53,228 nucleotides of DNA from CAZWDL01 sp964632995 (lineage in GTDB: Bacteria > Bacteroidota > Bacteroidia > Chitinophagales > Saprospiraceae), in assembly GCA_964632995.1 (NCBI GenBank), contig CAZWDL010000041.1, positions 1-53,228 on the forward strand, written 5' to 3'. A program made the translations under genes and the position numbers. Positions 44,408 to 53,171 of the stretch are shown here, piece after piece (the first letter of the stretch is position 1; each line of letters opens with the position of its first letter). Below the pieces are notes generated by a model that searched no databases, was not told the origin of the DNA, and saw only the letters and a list, made by a program, of their open reading frames with translations.

Positions 44408-45970
44408 TTAGTAGCCCGGGTTTTGGGTCAGGCTCTTGTTGGCATCCATTTGAGGACGCGGGATCGGGAAGATGTTCACGTGATCGCTGGGATCTTCCGG
44501 TTTTTCCCACCAGGCGTCGTTGAAGCGGTCGAAGCGGATCAAGGTGCTGCGGCGCTTGATCTCGGCGAAGAATTCGCGGCCGTGTTCCGCCAGCAGGTTA
44601 TCTTCCGTCAGTTCGGTGAACGGCTCTACGCCGGCCCGTTCGCGGATTTGGTTGACGAGGGCCAGTGCTTCGCCGTCGCCGGGATTCTGGCGCCACAGTG
44701 CTTCAGCTCTGATCATCAGCGCCTCGGCGTAGCGGAAGATGGGAAAGTCGTTGCTCATGTCGCGGGTAGCGTTAATCGCAAATTCATATTTGCCGATACG
44801 CGCACCGGCCTGACGGAGTCCGTTTGGTCCCAGCTCGTTGATCTCGGGTGTAAAGGTCAGCGGCTCCCCGTCCGGATCGAAATCTTCCGCGGCATTGTCC
44901 AGCAATCGTTCTCCGGTGATGGAAAACTGCGGACCTACTAGGAAATTACCGCGAACGCCGGAGGGACCGTCTTCCGTATTGGGGCGTCCTTTACGGATAT
45001 CTCCGTCTTCATACGAATTATAGAACTCTTCCAGTGTGCAGAATCCGTTCCATGGCTGCCCCTGAAGATTGTAGGTCTGGCGGTTGAGGTAGTGCAATGT
45101 CCGGCTCCACAGGTTGAACCCGGTGTAGAAAACCTCATCGTAGGGAATAGCCATGATGAACTCCGGTGATCCGGAATTATCGACGTTGAAGTTATCGAAG
45201 TAGTTACCGGCCAGGGAGAATTGACCGGAATTGATCACTTCATTGGCTTGTTCGGCTGCTTCCGCCCACCGAGGCGTACCGGTATATACTTCGGCATTGA
45301 GATACAGGCTAGCCAGGATCATATGACCGACCCATTTAGTAGCTCGTCCATAAGTAGCTTGCCCGACTTCTTCCTGCAGGTTGGGTAGACTTTCCTGCAC
45401 TTCTTTTTCAACGAAGTCGTAAACCTCTTGCCGGCTGTTGTTCGGCGGCTGGAAGTCCGCCGGCAGGTCGAAACGGTCGACGACGGGCACCCGGCCGTAC
45501 AAATCAACGAGCCAGAGGTAGAAAAGCGCCCGCAGTGTTCTGAGCTCGGCGATCACCTCTTCGCGCTGCTTCTCATCGATATCGGTATTTTCAAACTGAA
45601 AAATCAGCCGGTTGCAGTTGCTGATTCCACCATAGCAGAAATTCCATCCGCCGTTGATCTCGGGATCCTCGAAGTTGTAAGTGTGCGTATGTAGCCGGCG
45701 CCAGTGGCCGCCGTCATCCCAGTCTTGTCCGCGAGTGGGAACGACAAACTCATCAGAAGAAACCTGCAAAGCCAGGGGAGCGCCTCCGGCATACCCGCTA
45801 AGGCTGCGGTAGGCGGCGCCGAGGGCGGAGGCCAGTTCTTCGTCCGTCTTGAAGAAGTTATCCTCCGTTACATCGGAGAAGAGCTCTTCCTCCAGGTCGG
45901 TACAAGATTGCCACAAGGGCATCATGAGCACCGCGAAGGCCAGAAATTTGAGCCAATTATATTTTTTCAT
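44408..45970 (-). CDS. SusD/RagB-type surface glycan-binding lipoprotein
   Basis: A 520-residue lipoprotein (MMPLWQSC, Cys23) that caps its SusC partner and binds the substrate at the cell surface. Typical segments are DVTEDNFFKTDEELASALGA near the N-terminus, the TPR-like helices ELRTLRALFYLWLVDLYGRV P and ATKWVGHMILASLYLNAEVY, and the C-terminal RYAEALMIRAEALWRQNPGD, LVNQIRERAGVEP, LLAEHGREFFAE and FPIPRPQMDANKSLTQNPGY, the classical SusD ending. Length fits the family. It follows SusC by 198 nt and is followed by a terminator hairpin. Confidence 0.95.
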   Translation of the reverse strand: MKKYNWLKFLAFAVLMMPLWQSCTDLEEELFSDVTEDNFFKTDEELASALGAAYRSLSGYAGGAPLALQVSSDEFVVPTRGQDWDDGGHWRRLHTHTYNFEDPEINGGWNFCYGGISNCNRLIFQFENTDIDEKQREEVIAELRTLRALFYLWLVDLYGRVPVVDRFDLPADFQPPNNSRQEVYDFVEKEVQESLPNLQEEVGQATYGRATKWVGHMILASLYLNAEVYTGTPRWAEAAEQANEVINSGQFSLAGNYFDNFNVDNSGSPEFIMAIPYDEVFYTGFNLWSRTLHYLNRQTYNLQGQPWNGFCTLEEFYNSYEDGDIRKGRPNTEDGPSGVRGNFLVGPQFSITGERLLDNAAEDFDPDGEPLTFTPEINELGPNGLRQAGARIGKYEFAINATRDMSNDFPIFRYAEALMIRAEALWRQNPGDGEALALVNQIRERAGVEPFTELTEDNLLAEHGREFFAEIKRRSTLIRFDRFNDAWWEKPEDPSDHVNIFPIPRPQMDANKSLTQNPGY

Positions 45971-46168
45971 AACGTAAAAATAGTTTTACATCAAATGGAA
46001 TAAAATAAATAAGATAATTCACTGATTGTCTTTCCGTTGGAACATTGAAAATAAAGAGCAGTTCTCAATCTTTCGCGATTTTCAAAAACTTTCACCGGAA
46101 ATGACAATACTGTACAAATACCGGCCGGATTGCCGGAGCCGTTTGCTTCGGCAGCCCGGATTCCGGTG

Positions 46169-49135
46169 TTAGAAATTGAACTGCGCACCCAGCGAAACGG
46201 CGGCCGTCCGGAACCAGGTGTTCCGGCGGTCGATCCCGGGAGCCAAGGCGCGGAATGTCCCCGTACCATCTTCCAGACGCGGCGAGGGGTCCACCCCTTT
46301 GTAGTTGGTGATGAAAAACAGCCGTTCCCCCATCACGTAAACGCGAATCCGGGAGAAAGCCTGATCGGGTGCAAAGTTAAAAGTATACCCCAGCGAGGCG
46401 TTGTTGAGGCGGATGAACGAAGCATCCTCTACGTGCAGGCTGGAGAAGGTCGGAGACTGCGTTACGTTAGCGAGTTCTCCGTCGAAGGAGGTTTCCAGCA
46501 CATTATACGAAGCGATCGTAGCCGGCCGCGCCGTTTCGTAGAAGGCGCGGAACGTGTTCACCAGGTCGTGACCGAAGAAGCCGTCGATAAAGAAGGCGAA
46601 ATCCAGGTTGCCGAAGGTAAACTGGTTGTTCCAGCCGACCTGCAAGTCGGGCAGGCCGTTGCCGATGACGGCGCGATCCTCGTTGTCGTTATCCGTATTG
46701 CCGTCTCCGTCGTTGTCCCGGAAGATATAGTTTCCGTCATCGTCAACGCCGAGAAATTCCTGTCCCCAGATCTGACCGATGGGCTTACCTTCCTCGATGC
46801 GGATCAGCGGCGTGTTGTTCTGCCCGGGCGATCCGAGGTTAGCGATGTCGCGCACGCCGCCGAAGTCGAATTCCTCGGTAGAGAGTGTTACCAGTTTATT
46901 CTCAATGAAGTAAGTGGCGTTCAAACTGGTATTCCAGGTAAAGTTCGGATTGTTGATGGCGGCATAATTCAGCACCACTTCCAGACCTGAATTCCGGATT
47001 TCCCCAATATTGATATCCGTTTGGTCAACTAGGTTTGGCGGAACGGGCACGGTAAAAGGAATGAGCATATCATTCGTGGTGCGGTTGAAGTAGTCGATGC
47101 TACCCGAGAGCCGGTAATCGAGCATGGCGAAGTCGAGCCCTGCAGAGAATTCATCCAGGGTTTCCCATTTCAGGTCGGGGTTGGGGTTGGCGATTGGCGC
47201 GTAAGAAGGTATCCAGTTGCCGTCAGCCAGGAAGAAACCGCTGGGACCGAAACGGGCTAACGAGAGATAGCTGGCGCGCGGGATGTTGCCGGTGCGTCCC
47301 CAGCTACCGCGAATCTTGAAGTTGTCGAAGGGACCCATATTCACCACGTTGCTGAGGGTGACGCCGGCGCTGGCGGCGGGGAACCAGCCCCACTTGTTGT
47401 CTTCACCGAAGCGGGAATTCCCTTCGCGACGAAGGCTGCCGCTGAGGAAGTAAGTATCGGCCCAATTGAGTTGCAACCGTCCGAAGGCGGCGATATTGCG
47501 GAAATTATTTTTGTAGGAGTCGACATTCGCCAGGCCGTCCTCGATATCCTGGGCGGCGCCGAAGTTATTGTAACCGAAGGCGTCGGTGATAAAGTTGCCT
47601 CCATCCATATTGAAGCCTTCGAAGGAAAGCTCCTGCCACTCGTATCCGGCGAGCAGGTTCAGACTGAGATCGCTGCCGATGTTTTCCTGCCAGTTCAGGG
47701 TTGACAGGAAGTATTGCTGTTCGGTTTCGTCGTTGCGCAGGCGGGCCCAGCCGTTGCGGGCGATGCCGTTGCCCCACAAGCTCTGTTTGCTTTGGTATTC
47801 ACCTTCGATCTCGTTGGTGCGCTCCAATGAATACTGGGCGGAGATTGTCAATCCACGGACGATTTCGAACTCCCCGCGCAGGTTTCCGAGCAAGAGCTTA
47901 CGCTGCGCTTCATTGGTGTTTTGTTCGAGGATGGCGACCGGGTTGAAATAGTCGAACAAGTCCTGTTGGAAATAGCCGCCGAATTCTTCATATACCGGAG
48001 CCGGATCACGTACAGGCGCGGTGGGATTGAAGATGGTAGCGTAGCGGAAGGCATTGTCAAAACCGCGTTGCTCATCCCGGTTGGTAGCCGTAAGTTGGAA
48101 ATCTACGGTGAGCCGGTCGTTGAGCGCTTTTTGTTGCAGGTTCAGTCGGCCGTTCAGCTGGTTAAAGCCGGTATTGAGTGCGACGCCCATATTGTCTCGC
48201 CAGTTGACGGCGGCGCGGTAGGAAAAGTCGCCGGTGCCGCCGGACACGGAAAGGTTATGGGTGTGGGAATAAGCGGGGCGCGTCGTTTCGTCAAACCAGT
48301 CGGTATTGTTGTCAAAATCGGTGATGTTATTACCACCTAGGCGGCGGTAGCCTTCGGCGTCGAGCACCGGCACCGTTTTGGCGACGAATTCGCCGGTGCC
48401 GAAGACGTTGTAGTTGACGTTAGCTACGCCTTCCTGCGCGCGCTTGGTGGTCACGATAATCACGCCGCTGGCGCCCCGGGTGCCGTAGATGGCGGCGGCG
48501 GAGGCGTCGCGGAGAACAGAGATAGAGGCGATATCATTGGGATCGACCGTGTTGAGGTCGGCGCCGATAACGCCGTCGATGACGATCAGCGGGCCGGTGT
48601 TGGCGCCGATGGTCGACAGGCCGCGCAGGCGGATCTGCGGCGTCTGGTTCGGGTTGCCGCCCGCCTGGCTGATGGTCAGCCCCGGCACTTTGCCCTGGAG
48701 CAGCTGGGCGGCGTTGGTGACGTTACCCGCGTTGAAGTCCTTTTCATCCACGCTGGTAATGGCGCTGGTCACCTCTTTGGACTTCTGCGTGCCGTAGCCC
48801 GTCACCACCACTTCTTCCAGGAGTTCACCGGCGGAGAGTTCCACATTGACCACATTGGAAGCACCGATATCCACTCGCTGGGCGGCGTAGCCGGTATAGG
48901 AGAATTCCAGTTGTTCAGCACCTTCCGGGACATCCAGCGAATAAGTACCGTCGAAATCTGTTACTGTACCGGTGCTGGTTCCTACCACGAGGATGTTCGC
49001 ACCGATCAGCGGTTCGCCGGTTTCCGCATCCGTGACCGTCCCGGTAATGGTTCGCTGGGCGAGTACTGCATTAGTCATGGCCAAAGCCAGGACCACCAGC
49101 AACCATTTCGAGAAATAGTCGACTTTTAGTTTCAT
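46169..49135 (-). CDS. SusC/RagA-type TonB-dependent outer-membrane transporter
   Basis: A 988-residue importer. Signal peptide (FSKWLLVVLALAMTNAVLA), then a carboxypeptidase-D-like domain at about 28-105 (RTITGTVTDAETGEPLIGAN, FDGTYSLDVPEGAEQLEFSY), the EEVVVTGYGTQ segment, the plug (about 115-230: VTNAAQLLQGKVPGLTI, IRLRGLSTIGANTGPLIVID, ASISVLRDASAAAIYGTRGA), and a 22-strand barrel ending in SLGAQFNF. It pulls glycan fragments through the outer membrane with TonB energy, with the SusD lid. It is the first gene of the long minus-strand locus. No N-terminal signalling (STN) domain is present, so it is not an anti-sigma-controlled member. Upstream 381 nt are free of genes. Confidence 0.95.
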   Translation of the reverse strand: MKLKVDYFSKWLLVVLALAMTNAVLAQRTITGTVTDAETGEPLIGANILVVGTSTGTVTDFDGTYSLDVPEGAEQLEFSYTGYAAQRVDIGASNVVNVELSAGELLEEVVVTGYGTQKSKEVTSAITSVDEKDFNAGNVTNAAQLLQGKVPGLTISQAGGNPNQTPQIRLRGLSTIGANTGPLIVIDGVIGADLNTVDPNDIASISVLRDASAAAIYGTRGASGVIIVTTKRAQEGVANVNYNVFGTGEFVAKTVPVLDAEGYRRLGGNNITDFDNNTDWFDETTRPAYSHTHNLSVSGGTGDFSYRAAVNWRDNMGVALNTGFNQLNGRLNLQQKALNDRLTVDFQLTATNRDEQRGFDNAFRYATIFNPTAPVRDPAPVYEEFGGYFQQDLFDYFNPVAILEQNTNEAQRKLLLGNLRGEFEIVRGLTISAQYSLERTNEIEGEYQSKQSLWGNGIARNGWARLRNDETEQQYFLSTLNWQENIGSDLSLNLLAGYEWQELSFEGFNMDGGNFITDAFGYNNFGAAQDIEDGLANVDSYKNNFRNIAAFGRLQLNWADTYFLSGSLRREGNSRFGEDNKWGWFPAASAGVTLSNVVNMGPFDNFKIRGSWGRTGNIPRASYLSLARFGPSGFFLADGNWIPSYAPIANPNPDLKWETLDEFSAGLDFAMLDYRLSGSIDYFNRTTNDMLIPFTVPVPPNLVDQTDINIGEIRNSGLEVVLNYAAINNPNFTWNTSLNATYFIENKLVTLSTEEFDFGGVRDIANLGSPGQNNTPLIRIEEGKPIGQIWGQEFLGVDDDGNYIFRDNDGDGNTDNDNEDRAVIGNGLPDLQVGWNNQFTFGNLDFAFFIDGFFGHDLVNTFRAFYETARPATIASYNVLETSFDGELANVTQSPTFSSLHVEDASFIRLNNASLGYTFNFAPDQAFSRIRVYVMGERLFFITNYKGVDPSPRLEDGTGTFRALAPGIDRRNTWFRTAAVSLGAQFNF

Positions 49136-49516
49136 ACATTACATGAGTTTAGTTAAAGAAAACATCTACTGTGAAGTACAGAATTCTCTTTTGTTCGTGG
49201 GATTTGTGCAGAAGGTGGAATGGTATTATCACATCGTACTTCTGAAGTTTCCTTAACTTACCTGGTCGATTGTTAAACCCTCAGGCTACTCAAACCTTTT
49301 ATTGATATGTGTCTTTTTCACACTAACGGGCTGGTAAAAGTCCTAAATTAGTTTGAAAAAACCAAGTATAGGTAAAAAGATTTTTTTGGCCCGGAAACTG
49401 ACAAAATTAAATTAGGAATTATTCAGCAGCCTTTTAAATTCTTAATTTTCTGTTGAACGCATAAGTCCTTTATAACGCTGCCTTTACGGTTTTAAAATAA
49501 ACCTTACATCCCGACT
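49136..49516. other. Divergent promoter region of SusC and the PDZ protease
   Basis: No gene; AT-rich, with no strong hairpin. It must carry the promoter of the SusC locus and that of the gene at 49517, but I found no full TTTG-N20-TAnnTTTG match on either strand. Confidence 0.5.
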
Positions 49517-50752
49517 ATGAACCGAAAACTGCTCCTCTTTTTGCTTCTTTTTCTGGTCGCTCCATTACTGCCGGCACAGGGTATCTGGGACCTCAACGTT
49601 CCGAACAAGACGAAAAAGCTGGAAATCCCCTTTGAGTATGAAAATAACTTCATCATCATTGACCTCACCTTTAACGGCGCCTTTCCTCTCAAGTTCATTT
49701 TCGACACCGGAGCTGAACATACTATTCTGACCAAACGAGAAATCACCGACCTGCTCGCCATACCCTACGAAAAGCGTTTCACCATCCACGGAGCCGACCT
49801 GTCGACGGAATTATACGCCTATCTGGCCCGGGGCATCGACCTGAAGATGAGCAATATTGAATTCACCAATCGCTCCATTCTCGTTTTGGAGGAAGACTAC
49901 TTCCAGTTTGACCAGGCGACCGGCGCCAATATTCAGGGCATCATCGGCGCCGACCTGTTCCGGCGCTTCGTTGTGCAGATCAATTACCACACACAGAAAA
50001 TCACCCTGCACAACCCGGCCTACTTCGAGCCCCCCAAAGAGCATTACATCGAGCACCCGCTGGAGATGAAAAGGCACAAACCCTACGTGTACGTCTGCAC
50101 TCATTTTCAGAACGACACTATTGTAAGCACCAAGCTCTTACTGGACACGGGCGCCGGCCTGGCCCTGTTGCTTTACACCGACTCGCATCCCAACCTCAAG
50201 CTGCCGCCACAGGTCATCCCCTCCAATATCGGCGTCGGGCTGGGCGGCTTTCTCAGGGGCTTCCTGGGAAGGGTCAACCGGGTAGATGTGGCCGGCTTTC
50301 CTTTCGGTGCAGTGGTCACCAATTTTCAGGATATTTACGGTTCGATAGTAGACACCAGCTACATGAACGGCCGCAACGGCATCATCGGCAACCAGCTGCT
50401 CAGCCGATTCGACCTGATCATTGATTACATCAACGAAAAACTTTACCTGCAGCCTCTGCCGGGCTACGACGAGGAGTTCAAATATGATCGCAGCGGCATG
50501 ATGCTGGCGGCTTCCGGCCCCCGACTCAACGATTTCGTCGTGTACGACATCGTACCCGGCAGCCCGGCCTACCGCGCCCAAATCCGCCCCGGTGATGTCA
50601 TCAAGGGCATCAACGGCCTGCCCTCCGCCTTTTTCACCCTCGATGATATTACCCGCAAACTAAAAGGCCGCGTCGGTAAGCGTATCAAACTGCGGCTTGA
50701 CCGGAATGGAAAGAAGGTGAAGGTCAAGTTCCGCTTGCGGGAGATTATCTAG
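49517..50752 (+). CDS. Retropepsin-like aspartic protease with PDZ domain
   Basis: A 411-residue exported protein: signal peptide (MNRKLLLFLLLFLVAPLLPA), two aspartic protease lobes each with a D-T-G motif (FDTGAEHT, Asp63; LDTGAGLA, Asp210) and flap-like strands, each followed by a conserved hydrophobic-Gly turn (IIGADLF, IIGNQLL), then a PDZ domain at about 330-405 (VVYDIVPGSPAYRAQIRPGD, VIKGINGLP). Two-lobed clan AA proteins of this type are common in Bacteroidota and lie in the periplasm. Both lobes keep their Asp, so it is likely active. Substrate unknown. It runs toward rplU but has a long gap (147 nt) and a separate promoter lies between. Confidence 0.88.
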   Translation: MNRKLLLFLLLFLVAPLLPAQGIWDLNVPNKTKKLEIPFEYENNFIIIDLTFNGAFPLKFIFDTGAEHTILTKREITDLLAIPYEKRFTIHGADLSTELYAYLARGIDLKMSNIEFTNRSILVLEEDYFQFDQATGANIQGIIGADLFRRFVVQINYHTQKITLHNPAYFEPPKEHYIEHPLEMKRHKPYVYVCTHFQNDTIVSTKLLLDTGAGLALLLYTDSHPNLKLPPQVIPSNIGVGLGGFLRGFLGRVNRVDVAGFPFGAVVTNFQDIYGSIVDTSYMNGRNGIIGNQLLSRFDLIIDYINEKLYLQPLPGYDEEFKYDRSGMMLAASGPRLNDFVVYDIVPGSPAYRAQIRPGDVIKGINGLPSAFFTLDDITRKLKGRVGKRIKLRLDRNGKKVKVKFRLREII

Positions 50753-50812
50753 CATTCGAGATGGTTCGAGGTAGTTCTGCCGGCCATTTCCTGTAAATAA
50801 GCACAAAAAACC

Positions 50813-50844
50813 TTTGGTGTTCCTACTGAAAGAACGTATCTTTG
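50813..50844 (+). promoter_or_regulatory. Bacteroidota promoter of rplU-rpmA
   Basis: TTTG at 50813-50816, a 20-nt spacer and TATCTTTG at 50837-50844. This is a full match to the Bacteroidota consensus (TTTG, N19-21, TAnnTTTG). The rplU start codon lies 56 nt downstream, giving a leader of about 50 nt. Confidence 0.85.
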
Positions 50845-50899
50845 CACCCAATTTTGTTTAAGAATTCATTTCATCGGTTAATATTACAACGCAAAGACC

Positions 50900-51208
50900 A
50901 TGTACGCAATCGTAACCATAGCTGGTCAGCAGTTCAAAGTTGAGGAGGGGCAGGAGCTCTTCGTCCACCAGCTAGAGGCAGCAGAAGGAGACAGCGTAAC
51001 CTTTGATCAGGTACACCTCCTCGATAATGATGGAACCGTTTCCATTGGCAAGCCGACGCTGAGCGCAAATATCAACGCCACTGTTCTGAGCCATCAGAAA
51101 GGCGATAAGGTGATCGTTTTCAAAAAGAAACGCCGTAAGGGATACCGGGTTAAAAACGGCCACCGTCAGCGATTTACTAAAATCAAGATCGACAGCATTC
51201 AAGGCTAG
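50900..51208 (+). CDS. rplU: 50S ribosomal protein L21
   Basis: A 102-residue protein with the full L21 sequence: MYAIVTIAGQQFKVEEGQEL at the start, VTFDQVHLLDNDGTVSIGKP in the middle and the basic FKKKRRKGYRVKNGHRQRFT end that contacts 23S rRNA. Length is that of the plain bacterial protein. In some Bacteroidota L21 carries a long C-terminal extension; here it does not, while the following L27 has one. A promoter with a perfect consensus precedes it. Confidence 0.98.
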   Translation: MYAIVTIAGQQFKVEEGQELFVHQLEAAEGDSVTFDQVHLLDNDGTVSIGKPTLSANINATVLSHQKGDKVIVFKKKRRKGYRVKNGHRQRFTKIKIDSIQG

Positions 51209-51251
51209 TACCCGGCGTCATCCTATTTTTTAACAGCAAAATCTTTCAATC

Positions 51252-52034
51252 ATGGCACATAAAAAAGGCGTAGGTAGTACTGATAACGGCAGAGACAGTA
51301 TCAGTAAACGCCTCGGTGTAAAACTATTCGGCGGCGCCGAAGCTCGCGCCGGAAACGTCATTATCCGCCAGCGCGGCACCAAGTTTCACCCCGGTGAAAA
51401 TGTATATATGGGCAAGGACTTTACCCTCCACGCCAAAGTGGACGGCAAGGTCATCTTCCAGAAGAAGCGCCTGAACCGTACTTTCGTCAGCGTTATCCCG
51501 GCTGAGCAGGCCGACCTGTTTGATATCGTGAAAGAAGAAAAAGTACCGGTATCGCGCGCTATCGCTCGTGAAGGCAACGGGGAAAAGAAGCCGGCAGAAC
51601 CGAAAAAGAAGGAGAAGGCCGCTCCCTCAGCCGAAGAGAAAGCACCGGAAGCCGAAGCCCGCAGCGTAGAAGAAAAAGCGCCGGAGGCAGAGGCAAAGAA
51701 AGAAGCAGCTCCGAAGGCAGAAGAAAAAGCCGCCCCCAAGGCGGGTGAAAAGGTCGAACTGCCCAGCGGCAAAAAGATCAAAGTCGATGACCTGAAAGCC
51801 ATCGAGGGCATTGGTCCGAAGATCGCTCAGCTGCTCAACGACGCCGGTATCAATACCTGGCGGGAACTGGCCGATACAGAAATAGAGAAAATCAACGAAA
51901 TCCTCGCCGAAGCCGGCAGCCGCTACCAAATGCACGATCCTTCTACCTGGCCCAATCAGGCAGAATTGGCCGCCGAAGGAAAGTGGGCCGAACTGGATGA
52001 ATACCAGGACCGGCTCAAAGGTGGTCGCGAATAA
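51252..52034 (+). CDS. rpmA: 50S ribosomal protein L27 with C-terminal helix-hairpin-helix extension
   Basis: Residues 1-90 are L27 (MAHKKGVGSTDNGRDSISKR, FHPGENVYMGKDFTLHAKVD), starting with MAHKKG so that the N-terminal tail can reach the peptidyl transferase centre. Residues about 105-170 are a repetitive Lys/Ala/Glu/Pro linker (KKEKAAPSAEEKAPEAEA). Residues about 178-260 are a helix-hairpin-helix domain (DLKAIEGIGPKIAQLLNDAG) followed by INTWRELADTEIEKINEILA and ending SRYQMHDPSTWPNQAELAAE. Plain L27 is about 85 residues, so this one is three times the normal length. The HhH tail resembles one that I recall on L21 of other Bacteroidota. It lies 43 nt after rplU in the same operon. Confidence 0.93.
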   Translation: MAHKKGVGSTDNGRDSISKRLGVKLFGGAEARAGNVIIRQRGTKFHPGENVYMGKDFTLHAKVDGKVIFQKKRLNRTFVSVIPAEQADLFDIVKEEKVPVSRAIAREGNGEKKPAEPKKKEKAAPSAEEKAPEAEARSVEEKAPEAEAKKEAAPKAEEKAAPKAGEKVELPSGKKIKVDDLKAIEGIGPKIAQLLNDAGINTWRELADTEIEKINEILAEAGSRYQMHDPSTWPNQAELAAEGKWAELDEYQDRLKGGRE

Positions 52035-52071
52035 CGAGGAATAGTTTTAGTTTTCATAGCTTTTTACTTTC

Positions 52072-52110
52072 GCCCTATCCGTCAAAACTGACGGATAGGG
52101 CTTTGTCTTT
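52072..52110 (+). terminator. Intrinsic terminator after rpmA
   Basis: GCCCTATCCGTCA (52072-52084) pairs perfectly with TGACGGATAGGGC (52089-52101) across a 4-nt AAAC loop, followed by TTTGTCTTT. It begins 37 nt after the stop codon of rpmA. Confidence 0.85.
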
Positions 52111-52263
52111 GGGGAGCCTCCATAGCTCCCCTGGCTGCTTCGACTTGCTCTTGATGTGAGGGGCGGATCCCGTCTTTTTTCGTTTCGGGGCTCCAGGAAC
52201 TCCGGCAGAAACCGAACGATCGTTTTTTTCAGCACCCCTACCCCATCGGCCAACCTCCCATGG

Positions 52264-52313
52264 CTTCCCTCCTGACTTCCTCCGACTTCCGACTTCCGAC
52301 TTTCGACTTTCGC
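52264..52313. repeat. Heptad array (CTTCCGA/CTTTCGA) behind batE
   Basis: About six units of CTTCCGA with T variants (CTTTCGA), ending at 52313, the base before the stop codon of the minus-strand batE gene (52314-52316). In the direction of that gene it again reads (TCGGAAG)n. Confidence 0.8.
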
Positions 52314-53081
52314 TTAAACCTCTTCCACCGCCTTCATAGGCAGCCATCCCTGCTCCCCGTCGGGCAGACGAACTTTGTACCAATCGCCGATGGTATCGAG
52401 TAAATCGACGGTGAGACCTTCATGGAGGGTGATAATCGACTGGCTCTGCTGATCAGGGGCACTGCGCAAGACGACTTCTTTGGAGAGGATGACCGCTATG
52501 TCCGTGTCGCTGCGATAAGCCTGCCGGCCGGCGCCGAGGCCGAAGGGCAGGGCGCTGAGTAATAGCAGGATCACGCCTGCTAAAAAACCCCACTTGCGGT
52601 ATTTCCGCCGGGGGGCGAGCAGCCAAAGCGCCAGGCCGCCAATACCGGCCCAAAGCAACAGGAGGCCCAGCACGCCCCAGGCTCCGGGGCTGAGCGTTTC
52701 CCGCCAGTTACGCCACCAGCGGCTGAGGAAAAATTCGGGGACCTGCTCCAGCTGATCCGGTATTTCCTGCCGGACGACGGCGAGGTTGTGCCGGATGTCG
52801 GGATCCCGGGGCGCCAGCAGGCGAGCGCGTTCGTAGTTGAGTACGGCACGCCCCAGCTGATCTGTCTGGTAATAGCTGTTGCCGAGGTTGTAATACAGGG
52901 CTGCCGATTCGAAACCGGCCGCCACGATGGCCTCATAGGTTTCAATAGCCTCCTCGTAGACCTTGGCCTGATAGGCTTCGTTGCCTTTTTCCATCAACTG
53001 CTCCGGATCCAGTGTATGAGCCGTAGTGAATGGAGAGATAAGCAGAAAAATGATCAGTAAAAATGCGCTCAGGTGTTGCAT
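52314..53081 (-). CDS. batE: BatE-like TPR and SH3 domain protein
   Basis: A 255-residue membrane protein: signal or anchor helix (HLSAFLLIIFLLISPFTTA), three TPR-like helix pairs (LMEKGNEAYQAKVYEEAIET, AALYYNLGNSYYQTDQLGRA VLNYERARLLAP), two membrane helices (GAWGVLGLLLLWAGIGGLAL; WGFLAGVILLLLSALPFGLG) and a bacterial SH3 domain at the C-terminus (VVLRSAPDQQSQSIITLHEG then DWYKVRLPDGEQGWLP). This is the BatE layout of the Bacteroides aerotolerance (batABCDE) operons, where moxR, von Willebrand and TPR proteins work together at the membrane. The other bat genes would lie beyond the right edge. Confidence 0.85.
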   Translation of the reverse strand: MQHLSAFLLIIFLLISPFTTAHTLDPEQLMEKGNEAYQAKVYEEAIETYEAIVAAGFESAALYYNLGNSYYQTDQLGRAVLNYERARLLAPRDPDIRHNLAVVRQEIPDQLEQVPEFFLSRWWRNWRETLSPGAWGVLGLLLLWAGIGGLALWLLAPRRKYRKWGFLAGVILLLLSALPFGLGAGRQAYRSDTDIAVILSKEVVLRSAPDQQSQSIITLHEGLTVDLLDTIGDWYKVRLPDGEQGWLPMKAVEEV

Positions 53082-53171
53082 AGCCGGGTTGGCCTTTTGT
53101 TTTTCAGAACGGCGTTTTCAAATTGAAACTCCGCTTTTACAGTTTTTCAGTTCTATTCGACATTGGGTTCT

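Noticed and set aside
46169..49135. SusC with an anti-sigma signalling (STN) domain
   Set aside because: The N-terminus has only the carboxypeptidase-D-like domain and plug, and no sigma/anti-sigma pair lies nearby.
52075..52383. 102-residue minus-strand frame after batE
   Set aside because: It spans the heptad array and the rpmA terminator and is low in complexity.
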